From the NCBI GenBank assembly GCA_963663005.2, contig CAXXHH010000003.1:558001-622000 (forward strand): DNA of 64,000 nucleotides. The letters run 5' to 3'. The position numbers and the translations under genes are program-made. The DNA comes from CAINVV01 sp963663005. Its GTDB lineage: Bacteria; Bacteroidota; Bacteroidia; Bacteroidales; Prolixibacteraceae. Shown here piece after piece: positions 8,385-17,216 of the stretch; within the stretch, counting starts at the first letter, position 1, and each line of letters begins with the position of its first letter. The notes under the pieces are model-generated. The model had not been told where the DNA came from and searched no databases. It saw nothing but the letters and a program-made list of their open reading frames with translations.

Positions 8385-10550
8385 ATGATTTCATTTTTCA
8401 ATAGATTATTTAAAAGAAGAACTGCAGAAAATCAACTTCTTTTGGCTCTTTTGCCGATCGTTGTAGTCCTGATCCTACTGGATAATTCTGTCGACCAACT
8501 TACATTGTCTATTAACCACCCAAGACTGGTACTCTCCATCCTGAAATTCATTTTGGGTATTCCAATTGTTGCCTATGTGATTTTCCTTCTATCAAATATT
8601 TTGGACCACAAGCTTTCTGAATCCAGGATTGCACTCGAAACGAGTGAAGAAAGATTCCGCACCATTTTTGAGAATAACTCATCGGCTATCGTAATCATAC
8701 AGAAGGATTCGACTGTTTCGATGGTTAATAAGGCCTATTGTGAAATGACCGGATACACTCAACAGGAAGTGGTCGGCAAGAGTTGGCACTGTCTGATTCC
8801 TGAGTCCGAACTGGAACGCTTGACAAGATATAACCGACTTCGGCTTGAACAATCTTCTGAGGCTCCAAGTATCTATGAATTTAAGTTTCAAAAGAAAAAC
8901 GGAGAAATTAGGGTTGGCCTGATGTCTGTTTTCTACGATCAATTAATCAATCAAATAGTTACTTCAATTACCGATATTTCGGAACGTAAGGAAATGGAGA
9001 TTTCTTTAGGTGAAAGCAGGGAGAAATATCGCAAGTTGATTGAAATGCAGGGTGAAGGGTTGGCAATTGTTGACAAAGAAGAACGATTTATCTTCACCAA
9101 CCCTGCGGCCGACAGGATTATGGGATTTCCACTTGGCGGATTAACCGGACGAAGACTCAATGAATTTGTCAGTAGCGAGACCTTTGAAATGGTTCAGAAA
9201 CAAACTGAAACCAGAGCCGAGGGCAATCAAAGCACCTATGAAATGGAACTTACCCGACCGGACGGTGAAACCCGGGTGTTGCTGGTAACCGCCACGCCAA
9301 CCTTTAACGCTGTCGGTGAATTTGAATCAAGCCTGGGCATTTTTATCGATATCACTGACAGGAAGAAGATTGAAAATGAGTTAAAAAAGAACGAATCAGA
9401 GCTTAAAGCATTAAATACTACCAAAGACAAGCTGTTTTCAATAATAGCGCATGACCTCAGGGGCCCTGTCGGTACTTCTGCCGATTTGCTCGAGGTGATG
9501 ATCGAAAATTTCGAAAACTTCAGCAAGGATGAACAATATAAGATGTTGGAGATATTGGGAAATTCGGCTAAATCGACATTCAACTTATTGGAGACCCTTT
9601 TAAACTGGTCGGTCATTCAGACTGGAAATCTTGTTTTCAAACCGGAACTTTTCAATCTGACGAAATGCATCGAATCGGTTGTAGACAATATGATTCCTAC
9701 AGCATTTTCCAAAAACATTACCCTTTCGTTTAAGAATTCGGAGGAGGTGTTCACTTATGCCGATCAGAATATGATCCAGACTATTTTGCGCAATCTGATA
9801 GGCAATGCCATAAAATACACCTACCGCGATGGCAACGTGATGGTAAAACTCGCTGTTGCTGACGGGAAGACCGAGATTTCCGTTTCAGATGATGGCATGG
9901 GCATGGACGAGAATGTCACCAAAAAATTGTTTGTTCTGAATAGCCAAAACTCGATTTACGGAACTGAAAACGAGAAAGGAACCGGACTAGGCTTAATTCT
10001 CTGCAAAGAATTTATTGAGAGACATGGCGGCCATATCCGGGTTGAAAGCGAAATTGGGAAAGGGAGCAATTTCATTTTTGATATTCCGCAAATTTACAAA
10101 CAAGCCGATTCCAATGCCGCTAAAAATAAAGAGGAGAATCCGGAGCTCAAGAAATTCAACAATGAGCTGGTTCTCATAGTCGAAGATGAAAGCATTAATT
10201 ATCAAGTTTTAAGCTCTATTCTTGCCAGCGTTAATCTTCGGTACGAACGGGCTGAAAATGGCAAGCAAGCCGTTGATATGTTCCTTCACAACAACTACAG
10301 GCTCATTCTGATGGACATTCAACTGTCGGGCATGAACGGATGGGAAGCCACCATGAAAATCAGGGAAAATGATTCTGAAATACCGATTATAGCTGTTACT
10401 GCTTTCGCTTCTGATCCGGCCAGGAAGAAGAGTATGGAAGCCGGTTGCAACGATTACGTCACGAAACCGGTTAACAAAGCAAAATTGGTAACGCTTATCG
10501 ATAAATATCTGAAGCGGGGAAGAATTAGTTCTCCGATTATGAGTGAGTAG
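8385..10550 (+). CDS. Hybrid sensor histidine kinase (TM-PAS-PAS-HisKA-HATPase-REC)
   Basis: This 721-residue membrane sensor kinase has two hydrophobic segments near residues 20-34 and 43-66. Two PAS domains follow (about 85-205 and 210-330); the first begins ERFRTIFENNSSAIVII. The HisKA H-box IIAHDLRGP carries the phosphorylated His356. The ATPase lobe has the N box (NLIGNAIKYT), DDGMGMD and GTGLGL. A C-terminal receiver domain carries the phosphorylated Asp644 in LILMDIQLSGMNGW. The input signal is unknown and no separate response regulator or output gene is adjacent. An IS3-family element now sits directly downstream. Confidence 0.92.
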   Translation: MISFFNRLFKRRTAENQLLLALLPIVVVLILLDNSVDQLTLSINHPRLVLSILKFILGIPIVAYVIFLLSNILDHKLSESRIALETSEERFRTIFENNSSAIVIIQKDSTVSMVNKAYCEMTGYTQQEVVGKSWHCLIPESELERLTRYNRLRLEQSSEAPSIYEFKFQKKNGEIRVGLMSVFYDQLINQIVTSITDISERKEMEISLGESREKYRKLIEMQGEGLAIVDKEERFIFTNPAADRIMGFPLGGLTGRRLNEFVSSETFEMVQKQTETRAEGNQSTYEMELTRPDGETRVLLVTATPTFNAVGEFESSLGIFIDITDRKKIENELKKNESELKALNTTKDKLFSIIAHDLRGPVGTSADLLEVMIENFENFSKDEQYKMLEILGNSAKSTFNLLETLLNWSVIQTGNLVFKPELFNLTKCIESVVDNMIPTAFSKNITLSFKNSEEVFTYADQNMIQTILRNLIGNAIKYTYRDGNVMVKLAVADGKTEISVSDDGMGMDENVTKKLFVLNSQNSIYGTENEKGTGLGLILCKEFIERHGGHIRVESEIGKGSNFIFDIPQIYKQADSNAAKNKEENPELKKFNNELVLIVEDESINYQVLSSILASVNLRYERAENGKQAVDMFLHNNYRLILMDIQLSGMNGWEATMKIRENDSEIPIIAVTAFASDPARKKSMEAGCNDYVTKPVNKAKLVTLIDKYLKRGRISSPIMSE

Positions 10551-10627
10551 AGAAAAAGATGAAAGTGAAAAGTGGATTGACTAGTCCTAAAAAAGCGATA
10601 CAGGTTTAACAGGACGAAATTAATTAA

Positions 10628-11482
10628 TTAATAGATGGTTTCAAGGCTAGCCTTGAAACCATCTGCTTTTTTATAGGTTCTTATTTTTACCGTTTTTTGA
10701 CGATGCATTTGTGCGGGTGTAAGCATGTAGCATGAGTAATGGGGGCGCTTGTTGTTATAAAGATGTATACTGTCATTTACAAGTTTCTTCATAGTGTCGA
10801 TGTCAACATTATATTGTTCCAGTTGAAATTCCTCTTTTAGGATGCCATTCACTCGTTCAGCTACTGCATTTGCATATGGATCGTAGCTCTCAGTCATACT
10901 ACATTTTATCTTTCTTTTCACAAGCAGATTCTGGTACTGATCACAGCAATATTGTATTCCTCGATCAGAGTGGTGAATCAATGGTTCATTCTTATATTCC
11001 CGTTTCTTGACAGCCATATTCAATGCCCTCAGGGTGCCATCAACTCCTAAACTATTTGACAGATCGTGCCCAACCACCTTCTTGGAATAGGCATCGGTAA
11101 CTAATGCCAGATAACAGTGTTTGTTCCTATTTCCAATATAAGTGATATCTGAAACCCATACCTGCTCCGGCCTGGTTAGCTGTATTTGTTCAACCAGATT
11201 CTTATGCTTGTGGAACCGGTGGTGAGAGTTCGTCGTTGTTCTATAGCTCCTCTTAGGTTTTATAATCAAGTGATTGGCTTTTAGGATAGCAAACAGTTTA
11301 TCCCGGCCAACTCCTAGTTCCCTGAGGGGCTCTTCCAATAAATAATGAAGCTTTCGAGTCCCAATTCGTGGCATTTGCCTACGAACCTCCCGTACAAGAC
11401 GGACCACCTTTGTGGCAGTATGCTGACGCTTTGATTTTGAACGCTTTTTACGGTAATAAACCTGTCTATCTAACCCGAGCAA
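10628..11482 (-). CDS. IS3-family transposase OrfB (DDE integrase domain)
   Basis: The protein contains an HTH_21-type region and an rve integrase core. The DDE residues are visible in order in WVSDITYIGN, HHSDRGIQYC and NAVAERVNGILKEEF. No ATG is present; the first usable start is a TTG at 11482. The frame continues upstream through a typical STCELLGLDRQVYY segment into the orfA 3' end, so the active protein is expected as an OrfAB fusion made by -1 frameshifting at an A-rich stretch near 11505-11520. The last codons lie inside a perfect 32-bp palindrome. Confidence 0.9.
   Translation of the reverse strand: MLGLDRQVYYRKKRSKSKRQHTATKVVRLVREVRRQMPRIGTRKLHYLLEEPLRELGVGRDKLFAILKANHLIIKPKRSYRTTTNSHHRFHKHKNLVEQIQLTRPEQVWVSDITYIGNRNKHCYLALVTDAYSKKVVGHDLSNSLGVDGTLRALNMAVKKREYKNEPLIHHSDRGIQYCCDQYQNLLVKRKIKCSMTESYDPYANAVAERVNGILKEEFQLEQYNVDIDTMKKLVNDSIHLYNNKRPHYSCYMLTPAQMHRQKTVKIRTYKKADGFKASLETIY
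10633..10664 (+). terminator. Perfect 32-bp palindrome at the IS end, acts as inward terminator
   Basis: The arms AGATGGTTTCAAGGCT and AGCCTTGAAACCATCT are exact reverse complements and are followed on the plus strand by GCTTTTTT. In the plus direction this is a rho-independent terminator and would stop read-through from the histidine kinase gene into the element. On the minus strand the same bases encode the last residues of OrfB. Confidence 0.7.
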
Positions 11483-11496
11483 TTCACAGGTAGAAA

Positions 11497-11931
11497 CTAT
11501 CGTTTCTTTGCTTTCTTTTCGGAATCGGTCGATTGCTCGGGTAAGGAGTTTTTTCGTATTGGAATTTTAAACTCTTGTTCTGCCATGTCGATCATCATGT
11601 CAAAGAAGATCACTTTTTTATCGGCATTCTCAACTTGCTTCTCCAAAAATGCTTTTTGCTTTTCCAAAAGTTTTACTCGCTGTTCCAACTCCAGGAGCTT
11701 TTGGTCCTTCGATTTGGGCATATTTAATGACGTTTGATTGTCCCAATCAAAACTACCATATTTTCGAACCCAATGAACAACCGTGTGTGACCCTTGTATG
11801 CCATACTTATTGCTGGCTTCTGTTGCGGTCATTTCTCCCTGTTCAACTTCGTGAACAATCTGCAATTTAAAGGACATTGAATAATCCTTTTGCGTACGCT
11901 TAACATACTCTTTCCCAAATTCTTCCTCCAT
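11497..11931 (-). CDS. IS3-family transposase OrfA
   Basis: OrfA is 144 residues, with an N-terminal helix-turn-helix of the IS3/IS150 type (YSMSFKLQIVHEVEQGEMT followed by ASNKYGI and VHWVRKYG) and a leucine-rich coiled coil (LLELEQRVKLLEKQ). It binds the element ends. Its stop TAG at 11497-11499 lies 15 bp before the first OrfB start, and OrfB is in the -1 frame, as in frameshift-regulated IS3 elements. Confidence 0.88.
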   Translation of the reverse strand: MEEEFGKEYVKRTQKDYSMSFKLQIVHEVEQGEMTATEASNKYGIQGSHTVVHWVRKYGSFDWDNQTSLNMPKSKDQKLLELEQRVKLLEKQKAFLEKQVENADKKVIFFDMMIDMAEQEFKIPIRKNSLPEQSTDSEKKAKKR

Positions 11932-11978
11932 AGCTTTACTTTTTGTGTATCGCTATTTCAGGACGAGACAGATAGTGA

Positions 11979-12022
11979 AAAATAAAAGCGGGAGTTGATC
12001 GATCAACTCCCGCTTTTATTTT
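11979..12022. terminator. Perfect 44-bp palindromic bidirectional terminator
   Basis: The two 22-bp halves are exact reverse complements centred between 12000 and 12001, with the core AAGCGGGAGTTGATC. An A-run starts it and a T-run ends it, so it can terminate transcription in both directions. It serves the rhamnosidase gene (stop at 12037). Before the IS3 insertion it probably also served the histidine kinase gene. Confidence 0.85.
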
Positions 12023-12036
12023 AGTCGTTGTGTTCC

Positions 12037-14796
12037 TTACTTTTTCTTGGGAAGAAATTTATCCGAAGAATAGGTAAATGTATAATTTCCGGATCCGAGC
12101 TGAACAACAGTATCATCGCCATTCTGCGCTGCATTCCAGACTTTGCTGTCATTCAATGGAAGCATGTTAACCTTCACATTTGTCAATTCTGCATGAGGTA
12201 AAGTTACCGATGCCGTTGTATTTGCCGGTACTGTCACTTCATACGAAAACTGCGACTGATTAAGGTTCCAGGATGATTTCACAGGCCCATACAAACTCTT
12301 AAACTCTACAGCTGCCTTTGAGAGTCCGCCCCCGGGGTGCGGAGCAAACAGGATATGTTTGTAACCCGGATTCATTGGATCAATTTCCAGTCCGGCAACA
12401 TGTTTATACAACCACTCCCCTATCGCGCCATACGCGTAGTGATTAAAACTGTTCATTCCAACATCCTGGAAAGTACCATCCGGCTTTTGACCGTCCCATC
12501 TTTCCCAAATTGTTGTGGCGCCCTGAGTTACCGGATATAACCACGATGGATATTTCTTCCTGTTAAGGAGCATAAAGGCCAAATCATCATTTCCAGTGGT
12601 AGAAAGCGTCTTGCATAAAAGTGGCGTTCCCACGAAACCGGTAGTCAGATGCCCCATTTTCTTCACATCGTCTGCAAGATAAAATGCAGCATTCTTTTTT
12701 AACTCATCCGGTAAAAGATCAAACGCAAGAGCAAGCGAATAACCAGTTTGAGTATGGGAAACCACTCTTCCGTTTTTCGTTACAAATTCTTCAATGAATG
12801 CCTTCTTCACCTCTTTTGCCAGTTTTGCATAATAGTCGGCATCATCCGATTTTCCCAGAATTGTGGCGATCTGGCTTAACAACTTAGCTGAATAGGCATA
12901 ATAACCAGTGGCAACAAGATCCTTCTCGGTAGTTGCTCCGGGATAGGAAGAGCTGTTTGAAGCAAACGCCAGCCAATCACCGAAATGAGCATCGCCAAGC
13001 CACAGATTTTTTGCTCCGGCCCGTTGGTGCATATATTCAACCCAAGCTTTCATGCTCTTGTATTGCTCCGCAAGAATGCGTTTGTCGCCGTATACCTGGT
13101 AGACAGTCCACGGAACAATAATAGAGGCATCTGCCCATGCCGTAGCTCCGCCATCGCCCTTTAACACGTCAGGAATAACGTGGGGTACACGTCCGTTTTT
13201 ATCCTGGTCGGCGGGAAAGTCCTTCATCCACTTTGTGTAAAAAGCAGCCACATCAAAATTGAATGCTGCAGTCATACTAAACACCTGCGCATCACCCGTC
13301 CAACCTAAACGCTCATCACGTTGTGGACAATCAGTCGGAACATCAACGAAATTTCCTTTTTGACCCCACTGAATATTATGCTGTAACTGATTAATCAACG
13401 AATCCGAACAGGCAAATGTGCCAGTTGGAGCCATTGCCGAATGTATGACTACGCCGGTGATCTGATCCAGACTCAGGTTTGAAGAAAGTCCTTCAACCTT
13501 CACAAAGCGAAACCCGTGGAAAGTAAATTTTGGCTGATAGATCTCTTCTGCGCCACCCTTCAGAATATAGGTATCGGTGCACTTTGCAGCCCTCAGGTTA
13601 TCCGTGTAGAAATTTCCGGCTTTGTCAAGTACTTCCGCAAATTTCAGGACAATTTTATCGCCACTGTTGCCTTTTACCTTGAGTCTGACGACGCCCACCA
13701 TGTTCTGTCCCATATCCAGCACAGTCTCCCCTTTGGGTGTTTTCAGAAGCTTAACGGCCTTAATCTCTTCGATTGCCTGAACCGGAACGCCCTGTGGAGC
13801 AATTAACTGATTCTTTGCATAGTCATAAACAGTCGCGCTATTCCATTTTGAATCAGCATATCCAACCTGATCCCAACCAGTCAATTCCATCCGCGCATCA
13901 TAACTTTCGCCATTGTAAATATCTGATTCAAGAATTGGACCCGTCGTTGCTTTCCAGCTGGCGTCTGTAGCTACCGTCTCACTTGTGCCATCAGCATAGG
14001 TGATCTCCAATTGTGCAAGTAAAGCCGATTTATCACCATAATAACTTCTTTGTCCTTTGAACCCAATATTTCCACGATACCACCCGTCGCCAACAATTGC
14101 TCCGATGGAATTTTTCGTTCCAAGCGATTGAGTAACATCATATGTTTGATATTGAATGCGATTTTTGTAGCTGGTCCAGCCCGGAGTAAACAGATCATTC
14201 CCGACTTTTTTCCCATTCAGATATAGTTCATAAAGACCCAGGGCTGTGACATACACTCTGGCCGATTTGACTTTTTTATTCAGCGAAAATTCTTTTCTGA
14301 AATATTGGGAGGGACGAGAAATCAGATTATCCTTTTCCTGTCCAAATCTGATCCAGGAAGCCTTCCAATCATCAGCTTTGAGTAATCCCATTTCCCAGGT
14401 CGCAGGTTCGCTCCAGGCAGTTGCCTTACCCTTGGAATCCCAAATCCGAACCTGCCAACAGAATTTCTGCATCGATTTCGGTGCCGGTCCGCCGTAAGCA
14501 ATATTTACTGATTCGGAAGATTTGACCTTCCCCGAATTCCATAAAACGCCAGTACTTTTGGATAGGTTGCCAACTGATTCCGCAACGCGGATTTCGTAGG
14601 CTTCCTGCATAAAATTATTGGCGTCTGCGCTAATTTGCCAGCTAAGCCGGGGTTGTGCGATATCAATCCCGATAGGATTAACATGGTAGTCGCATTTGAG
14701 AGAGTTAACGGTGTTTTTTGAAAATCCTGACAAAGAAATAGCCGTCAGGAAAATTGAAATCAAAATAATTCTGTAATTGTTGATAGGTTTTTTCAT
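12037..14796 (-). CDS. Alpha-L-rhamnosidase, GH78 family
   Basis: This is a 919-residue secreted glycoside hydrolase; residues 1-26 form a signal peptide. The N-terminal half carries the fibronectin-like and carbohydrate-binding-like domains of GH78 (LKCDYHVNPIGIDIAQPRLSW, then WKASWIRF). The (alpha/alpha)6 catalytic barrel has the conserved VDVPTDCPQRDERLGWTGD segment and the C-terminal ATTIWERWDG motif, which hold the acidic catalytic residues. It releases terminal L-rhamnose from glycans or glycosides. It is monocistronic and ends in a strong terminator. It is not adjacent to the sulfatase locus at 40-50 kb, although sulfated rhamnose-containing polymers would need both activities. Confidence 0.92.
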   Translation of the reverse strand: MKKPINNYRIILISIFLTAISLSGFSKNTVNSLKCDYHVNPIGIDIAQPRLSWQISADANNFMQEAYEIRVAESVGNLSKSTGVLWNSGKVKSSESVNIAYGGPAPKSMQKFCWQVRIWDSKGKATAWSEPATWEMGLLKADDWKASWIRFGQEKDNLISRPSQYFRKEFSLNKKVKSARVYVTALGLYELYLNGKKVGNDLFTPGWTSYKNRIQYQTYDVTQSLGTKNSIGAIVGDGWYRGNIGFKGQRSYYGDKSALLAQLEITYADGTSETVATDASWKATTGPILESDIYNGESYDARMELTGWDQVGYADSKWNSATVYDYAKNQLIAPQGVPVQAIEEIKAVKLLKTPKGETVLDMGQNMVGVVRLKVKGNSGDKIVLKFAEVLDKAGNFYTDNLRAAKCTDTYILKGGAEEIYQPKFTFHGFRFVKVEGLSSNLSLDQITGVVIHSAMAPTGTFACSDSLINQLQHNIQWGQKGNFVDVPTDCPQRDERLGWTGDAQVFSMTAAFNFDVAAFYTKWMKDFPADQDKNGRVPHVIPDVLKGDGGATAWADASIIVPWTVYQVYGDKRILAEQYKSMKAWVEYMHQRAGAKNLWLGDAHFGDWLAFASNSSSYPGATTEKDLVATGYYAYSAKLLSQIATILGKSDDADYYAKLAKEVKKAFIEEFVTKNGRVVSHTQTGYSLALAFDLLPDELKKNAAFYLADDVKKMGHLTTGFVGTPLLCKTLSTTGNDDLAFMLLNRKKYPSWLYPVTQGATTIWERWDGQKPDGTFQDVGMNSFNHYAYGAIGEWLYKHVAGLEIDPMNPGYKHILFAPHPGGGLSKAAVEFKSLYGPVKSSWNLNQSQFSYEVTVPANTTASVTLPHAELTNVKVNMLPLNDSKVWNAAQNGDDTVVQLGSGNYTFTYSSDKFLPKKK

Positions 14797-14899
14797 CCTT
14801 GGTGGTTGTTAATTTCACCAAAGATAAACTATTTTCAAAGAGAATTTGAGACTTTTCTCTACACTTTTACCATCTGAATTTTCCGAAAATAGAACTTTT

Positions 14900-15379
14900 T
14901 TAAAGTATCTTTTTTGTGTTGATGTCACCCAAAACAATAAATTTTCTGTAGAAAATACCCGTATAATAGAACCGAATGGATGACAACAAAAGTGGCGCAG
15001 ACATAGTCAGGTAGAGAAACGCAAGATAGTTCGGCGCAACCCAGCCCGTTGTCCGCAGGGTGATACCCATGGATATCATCAACAGCATCATTAAATAGCT
15101 CCTTCCATTGAAAAAGGAGAATGCACACGGGAATTCTTCTTTCATTTGTAAGATTCGGAGCGTATGTTTCAGCGACAGCCTGGAGAACAACCTGAGATAA
15201 AAGAGTATTCCGGCCACCAAAGTCGCCACCAATTTCAATCCCAAAAATTTACCGGAAATATCCAGCATCTTATACCCTTTAAAAAGCAACATTGAACCGG
15301 CAAACGTCCATACGGCAGCTGCAATAAACAAAAGCGCCCGTTTTGGAACGGCAGGTTTCAACCATGAAAATCTTTTCAC
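14900..15379 (-). CDS. Integral membrane protein of unknown function
   Basis: The protein has 159 residues with about four hydrophobic segments, near 15-32, 44-63, 93-110 and 115-135. I do not recognise a domain. The basic start MKRFSWLKPAVPKR and the basic loop LSRLSLKHTLRIL fit cytoplasmic sides by the positive-inside rule. It stands alone between the rhamnosidase gene and a pair of unknown helical proteins, each separated by about 100-200 bp. Confidence 0.6.
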   Translation of the reverse strand: MKRFSWLKPAVPKRALLFIAAAVWTFAGSMLLFKGYKMLDISGKFLGLKLVATLVAGILFYLRLFSRLSLKHTLRILQMKEEFPCAFSFFNGRSYLMMLLMISMGITLRTTGWVAPNYLAFLYLTMSAPLLLSSIRFYYTGIFYRKFIVLGDINTKKIL

Positions 15380-15540
15380 AAATACAATTTTAGAACCTAC
15401 TTTTCTTCTTAAAAAAATAATCTACAAGTATACGACACTTCTTTTGAATGATTGAAAAATATTTTGCAAGAGCATTAAACTATTTAGCTAACTAAATGTC
15501 AAAGAGGTGAAGTTTAGTTTAGATAGGTTAGGTAAAGCAG

Positions 15541-15574
15541 AACCCTTCATATGGTGCCAGCCATATGAGGGGTT
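15541..15574 (-). terminator. Hairpin downstream of the 15.6-16.8 kb gene pair
   Basis: AACCCTTCATATGG and CCATATGAGGGGTT pair with one G-T wobble around a six-base loop. It starts five bases after the stop of the 108-aa gene. The T-run after it on the minus strand is weak, so it may act as a terminator or only as a 3' stabilising hairpin. Confidence 0.5.
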
Positions 15575-15578
15575 TCTC

Positions 15579-15905
15579 TTATTTTATCAATTCCAAAACA
15601 TCAATCACCTGACCTGTATATTTGACAACATTCCGAAGGATCGTAACAATATTGAAAAGTCGCTCCGAAGCCTGGTTCATTTCTTCCGTCACGGTATTTA
15701 ACATGATGCTCTCCCGTTTTAAGGTGGCAATCAGTTCCTTTCCAATCGCAGCTACCAAAGCCCGCTCCAGGTTTCGCAAATGAATGGAAGCCTTCTCCAG
15801 TTCTTGTTGAGAACTTTTGGCATCAACTTGACTCATGGCGGTCGCAATCTCGATCTGAGCGGTTCTGATTTGCTCCAGAGTGATTTCTTTTGCAGCGTTT
15901 TTCAT
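15579..15905 (-). CDS. Small helical protein of unknown function
   Basis: It has 108 residues, almost entirely predicted helix, with many Ala, Glu, Leu and Gln and no signal peptide, suggesting a coiled coil or four-helix bundle. Its start lies 17 bp after the stop of the 300-aa gene upstream on the same strand, so the two are likely co-transcribed. Both share long amphipathic helices, which hints at a physical partnership. No family is recognised. Confidence 0.6.
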   Translation of the reverse strand: MKNAAKEITLEQIRTAQIEIATAMSQVDAKSSQQELEKASIHLRNLERALVAAIGKELIATLKRESIMLNTVTEEMNQASERLFNIVTILRNVVKYTGQVIDVLELIK

Positions 15906-15922
15906 TTGGCTGATAGTGTATT

Positions 15923-16825
15923 TTAAGGTTTAGTAATGTCCAAAACTAATTTCCGAAGCTGATCCAGATCTTTGTAAAAATTATTCATTTCCACAGCTAT
16001 CTCTTTGATCGATCTCTTTTGGGTCATCAATTCATTCAATTTTGAATGAGCTGCTTTCAGTGTCTTCGCAGCATTGACCGATTGCCCTTGAAGTTGCTTC
16101 ACAATTTCTAACCGCTTCATCAACGCGATATACTCCTTTTCGCTTTCGATAGTTGGAGGAGCCCTTTTTATCAGGTAGAACCGGAAACTCTCGGTAACAC
16201 CGGACTCCTCATTGTTGATCAGGCGGCCTAATCCTTCTGACGACAAGAAGGTCACCATCTCATCACACAATGCGGCGACAAGGGTGTCTGCCCGCCCAAT
16301 ATATTTTTTAAGCTCCCGATTTTGTCGTGCTGCCAAATAGGTATTTGTTCCTAAACTCAGCGTGGATGTAAATAGTTTGCCCATACCGGATGGAAGCTGG
16401 ACCGCCCCTTCAATAGTATTATACTGATCTACCAGCAATTCCAGGTCTGTACCGAATTTACCGTAAAGCTCCTTTATCGTTTTAAAAGGTGCATCAGATG
16501 AAAGCTGCTCGAGTCCTATCGCGTACTTATCCAGGATTCCAAAGATCAATTTGACCTTGCCGGGAATCTTGTCATCATTCATCCGTTCCCGAAAAATAGC
16601 ATTTAGTTCGTTCAGGTGAGTTTCCGTATCAGTAAGGGAATTTGCATAATAAATCCCCCTGGATTCCCGAATATCCGCGAGTTCCGTCATGATCTTTTCA
16701 GGGAAAGACGAGAAATCTTTTGTTTTTGATGCAAATTGCTGGACAGCTTTCCGTTGCTGATTAGATACGGAAATACAATCTGATAAAAGGAAAAGAAGTA
16801 AGACGCCGTAAAAGATTTTATTCAT
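15923..16825 (-). CDS. Putative secreted or membrane-anchored helical protein of unknown function
   Basis: The start is set at the ATG giving MNKIFYGVLLLFLLSDC; upstream in-frame codons carry no signal character. The first 16 residues form a hydrophobic signal. Cys17 follows LLSD, which is only a poor lipobox because of Asp at -1. The rest (about 300 residues) is helical and charged, with repeated long helices. No enzyme motif is visible. It forms an operon with the 108-residue protein. Function unknown. Confidence 0.6.
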   Translation of the reverse strand: MNKIFYGVLLLFLLSDCISVSNQQRKAVQQFASKTKDFSSFPEKIMTELADIRESRGIYYANSLTDTETHLNELNAIFRERMNDDKIPGKVKLIFGILDKYAIGLEQLSSDAPFKTIKELYGKFGTDLELLVDQYNTIEGAVQLPSGMGKLFTSTLSLGTNTYLAARQNRELKKYIGRADTLVAALCDEMVTFLSSEGLGRLINNEESGVTESFRFYLIKRAPPTIESEKEYIALMKRLEIVKQLQGQSVNAAKTLKAAHSKLNELMTQKRSIKEIAVEMNNFYKDLDQLRKLVLDITKP

Positions 16826-16988
16826 AAAGTAGGCTTTATTGGGTTTAGGGATCAGATTGCGGACGAATGACATCGAGTCAGGCAAATTCGATTTAACTGA
16901 AAATGAAAATTTTGTCGAATGAGCCTTCCCGTTAAAATAACCATCAAAGTGTGATTTTGTTTAATTTTTAGAAAATTGTGTGAAATAG

Positions 16989-17020
16989 TTGGGGTACATA
17001 AATATTTATTTATAGTTTTG
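16989..17020 (+). promoter_or_regulatory. Predicted trp operon promoter
   Basis: TAGTTTTG at 17013-17020 fits the Bacteroidota -7 box TAnnTTTG. A TTG at 16989-16991 lies 21 bp upstream, as a short form of the -33 element. Transcription would begin near 17026, giving a leader of about 190 nt before trpB that contains the short Trp-rich ORF and the terminator. Confidence 0.5.
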
Positions 17021-17037
17021 TCGCATAGATCATAACA

Positions 17038-17100
17038 ATGAACTCACTTTTGGTAAATAAATATTGGTGGTGGCTAACTTATAACTTTCGAAAGTCGTAA
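17038..17100 (+). CDS. trpL: trp operon leader peptide with three consecutive Trp codons
   Basis: ATG at 17038 opens a 20-residue ORF ending at TAA 17098-17100. It begins MNSLLVNKYWWWL, with TGG codons 10, 11 and 12 at 17065-17073. Three Trp in 20 residues directly upstream of trpB is the hallmark of a ribosome-mediated attenuator: with little charged tRNA-Trp the ribosome would stall here. A GC-rich intrinsic terminator begins 20 bp after the stop codon. The hairpin at 17078-17101, with perfect core ACTTTCGAAAGT, overlaps the ORF end and could be the 1:2 pause hairpin. Confidence 0.8.
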   Translation: MNSLLVNKYWWWLTYNFRKS

Positions 17101-17119
17101 GGAAGCAACGCTTATATCC

Positions 17120-17160
17120 AAAAATAGGCCTGTCGCACCTGCGACAGGCCTATTTTTTTT
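17120..17160 (+). terminator. Attenuator terminator of the trp operon
   Basis: The arms at 17120-17137 and 17140-17157 are perfect reverse complements with core TAGGCCTGTCGCA, followed by a run of eight T. It lies between the Trp-rich leader ORF and trpB, so it should end transcription when tryptophan is plentiful. GTCGTAAGG at 17094-17102 can pair with seven bases of the 5' arm (CCTGTCGCAC) and is a weak antiterminator candidate. Confidence 0.85.
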
Positions 17161-17216
17161 GATCCGGGCGCCGAGAAATGAGATAAATATTGAAGGAAAA
17201 ACGTAAAACTAAAAAT

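Larger units (their letters stand above)
10582..11966 (-). mobile_element. Intact IS3-family insertion sequence (1385 bp)
   Basis: Terminal inverted repeats of 21 bp match at 18 positions: left 10582-10602 (TAGTCCT...GCGATACA) and right 11946-11966. They are flanked by a 3-bp direct repeat GAC (10579-10581 and 11967-11969), the expected target duplication for this family. Inside are orfA and orfB in the minus orientation, with orfB in the -1 frame relative to orfA. The element looks complete and potentially active. It landed between the histidine kinase gene and a bidirectional terminator. Confidence 0.9.
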
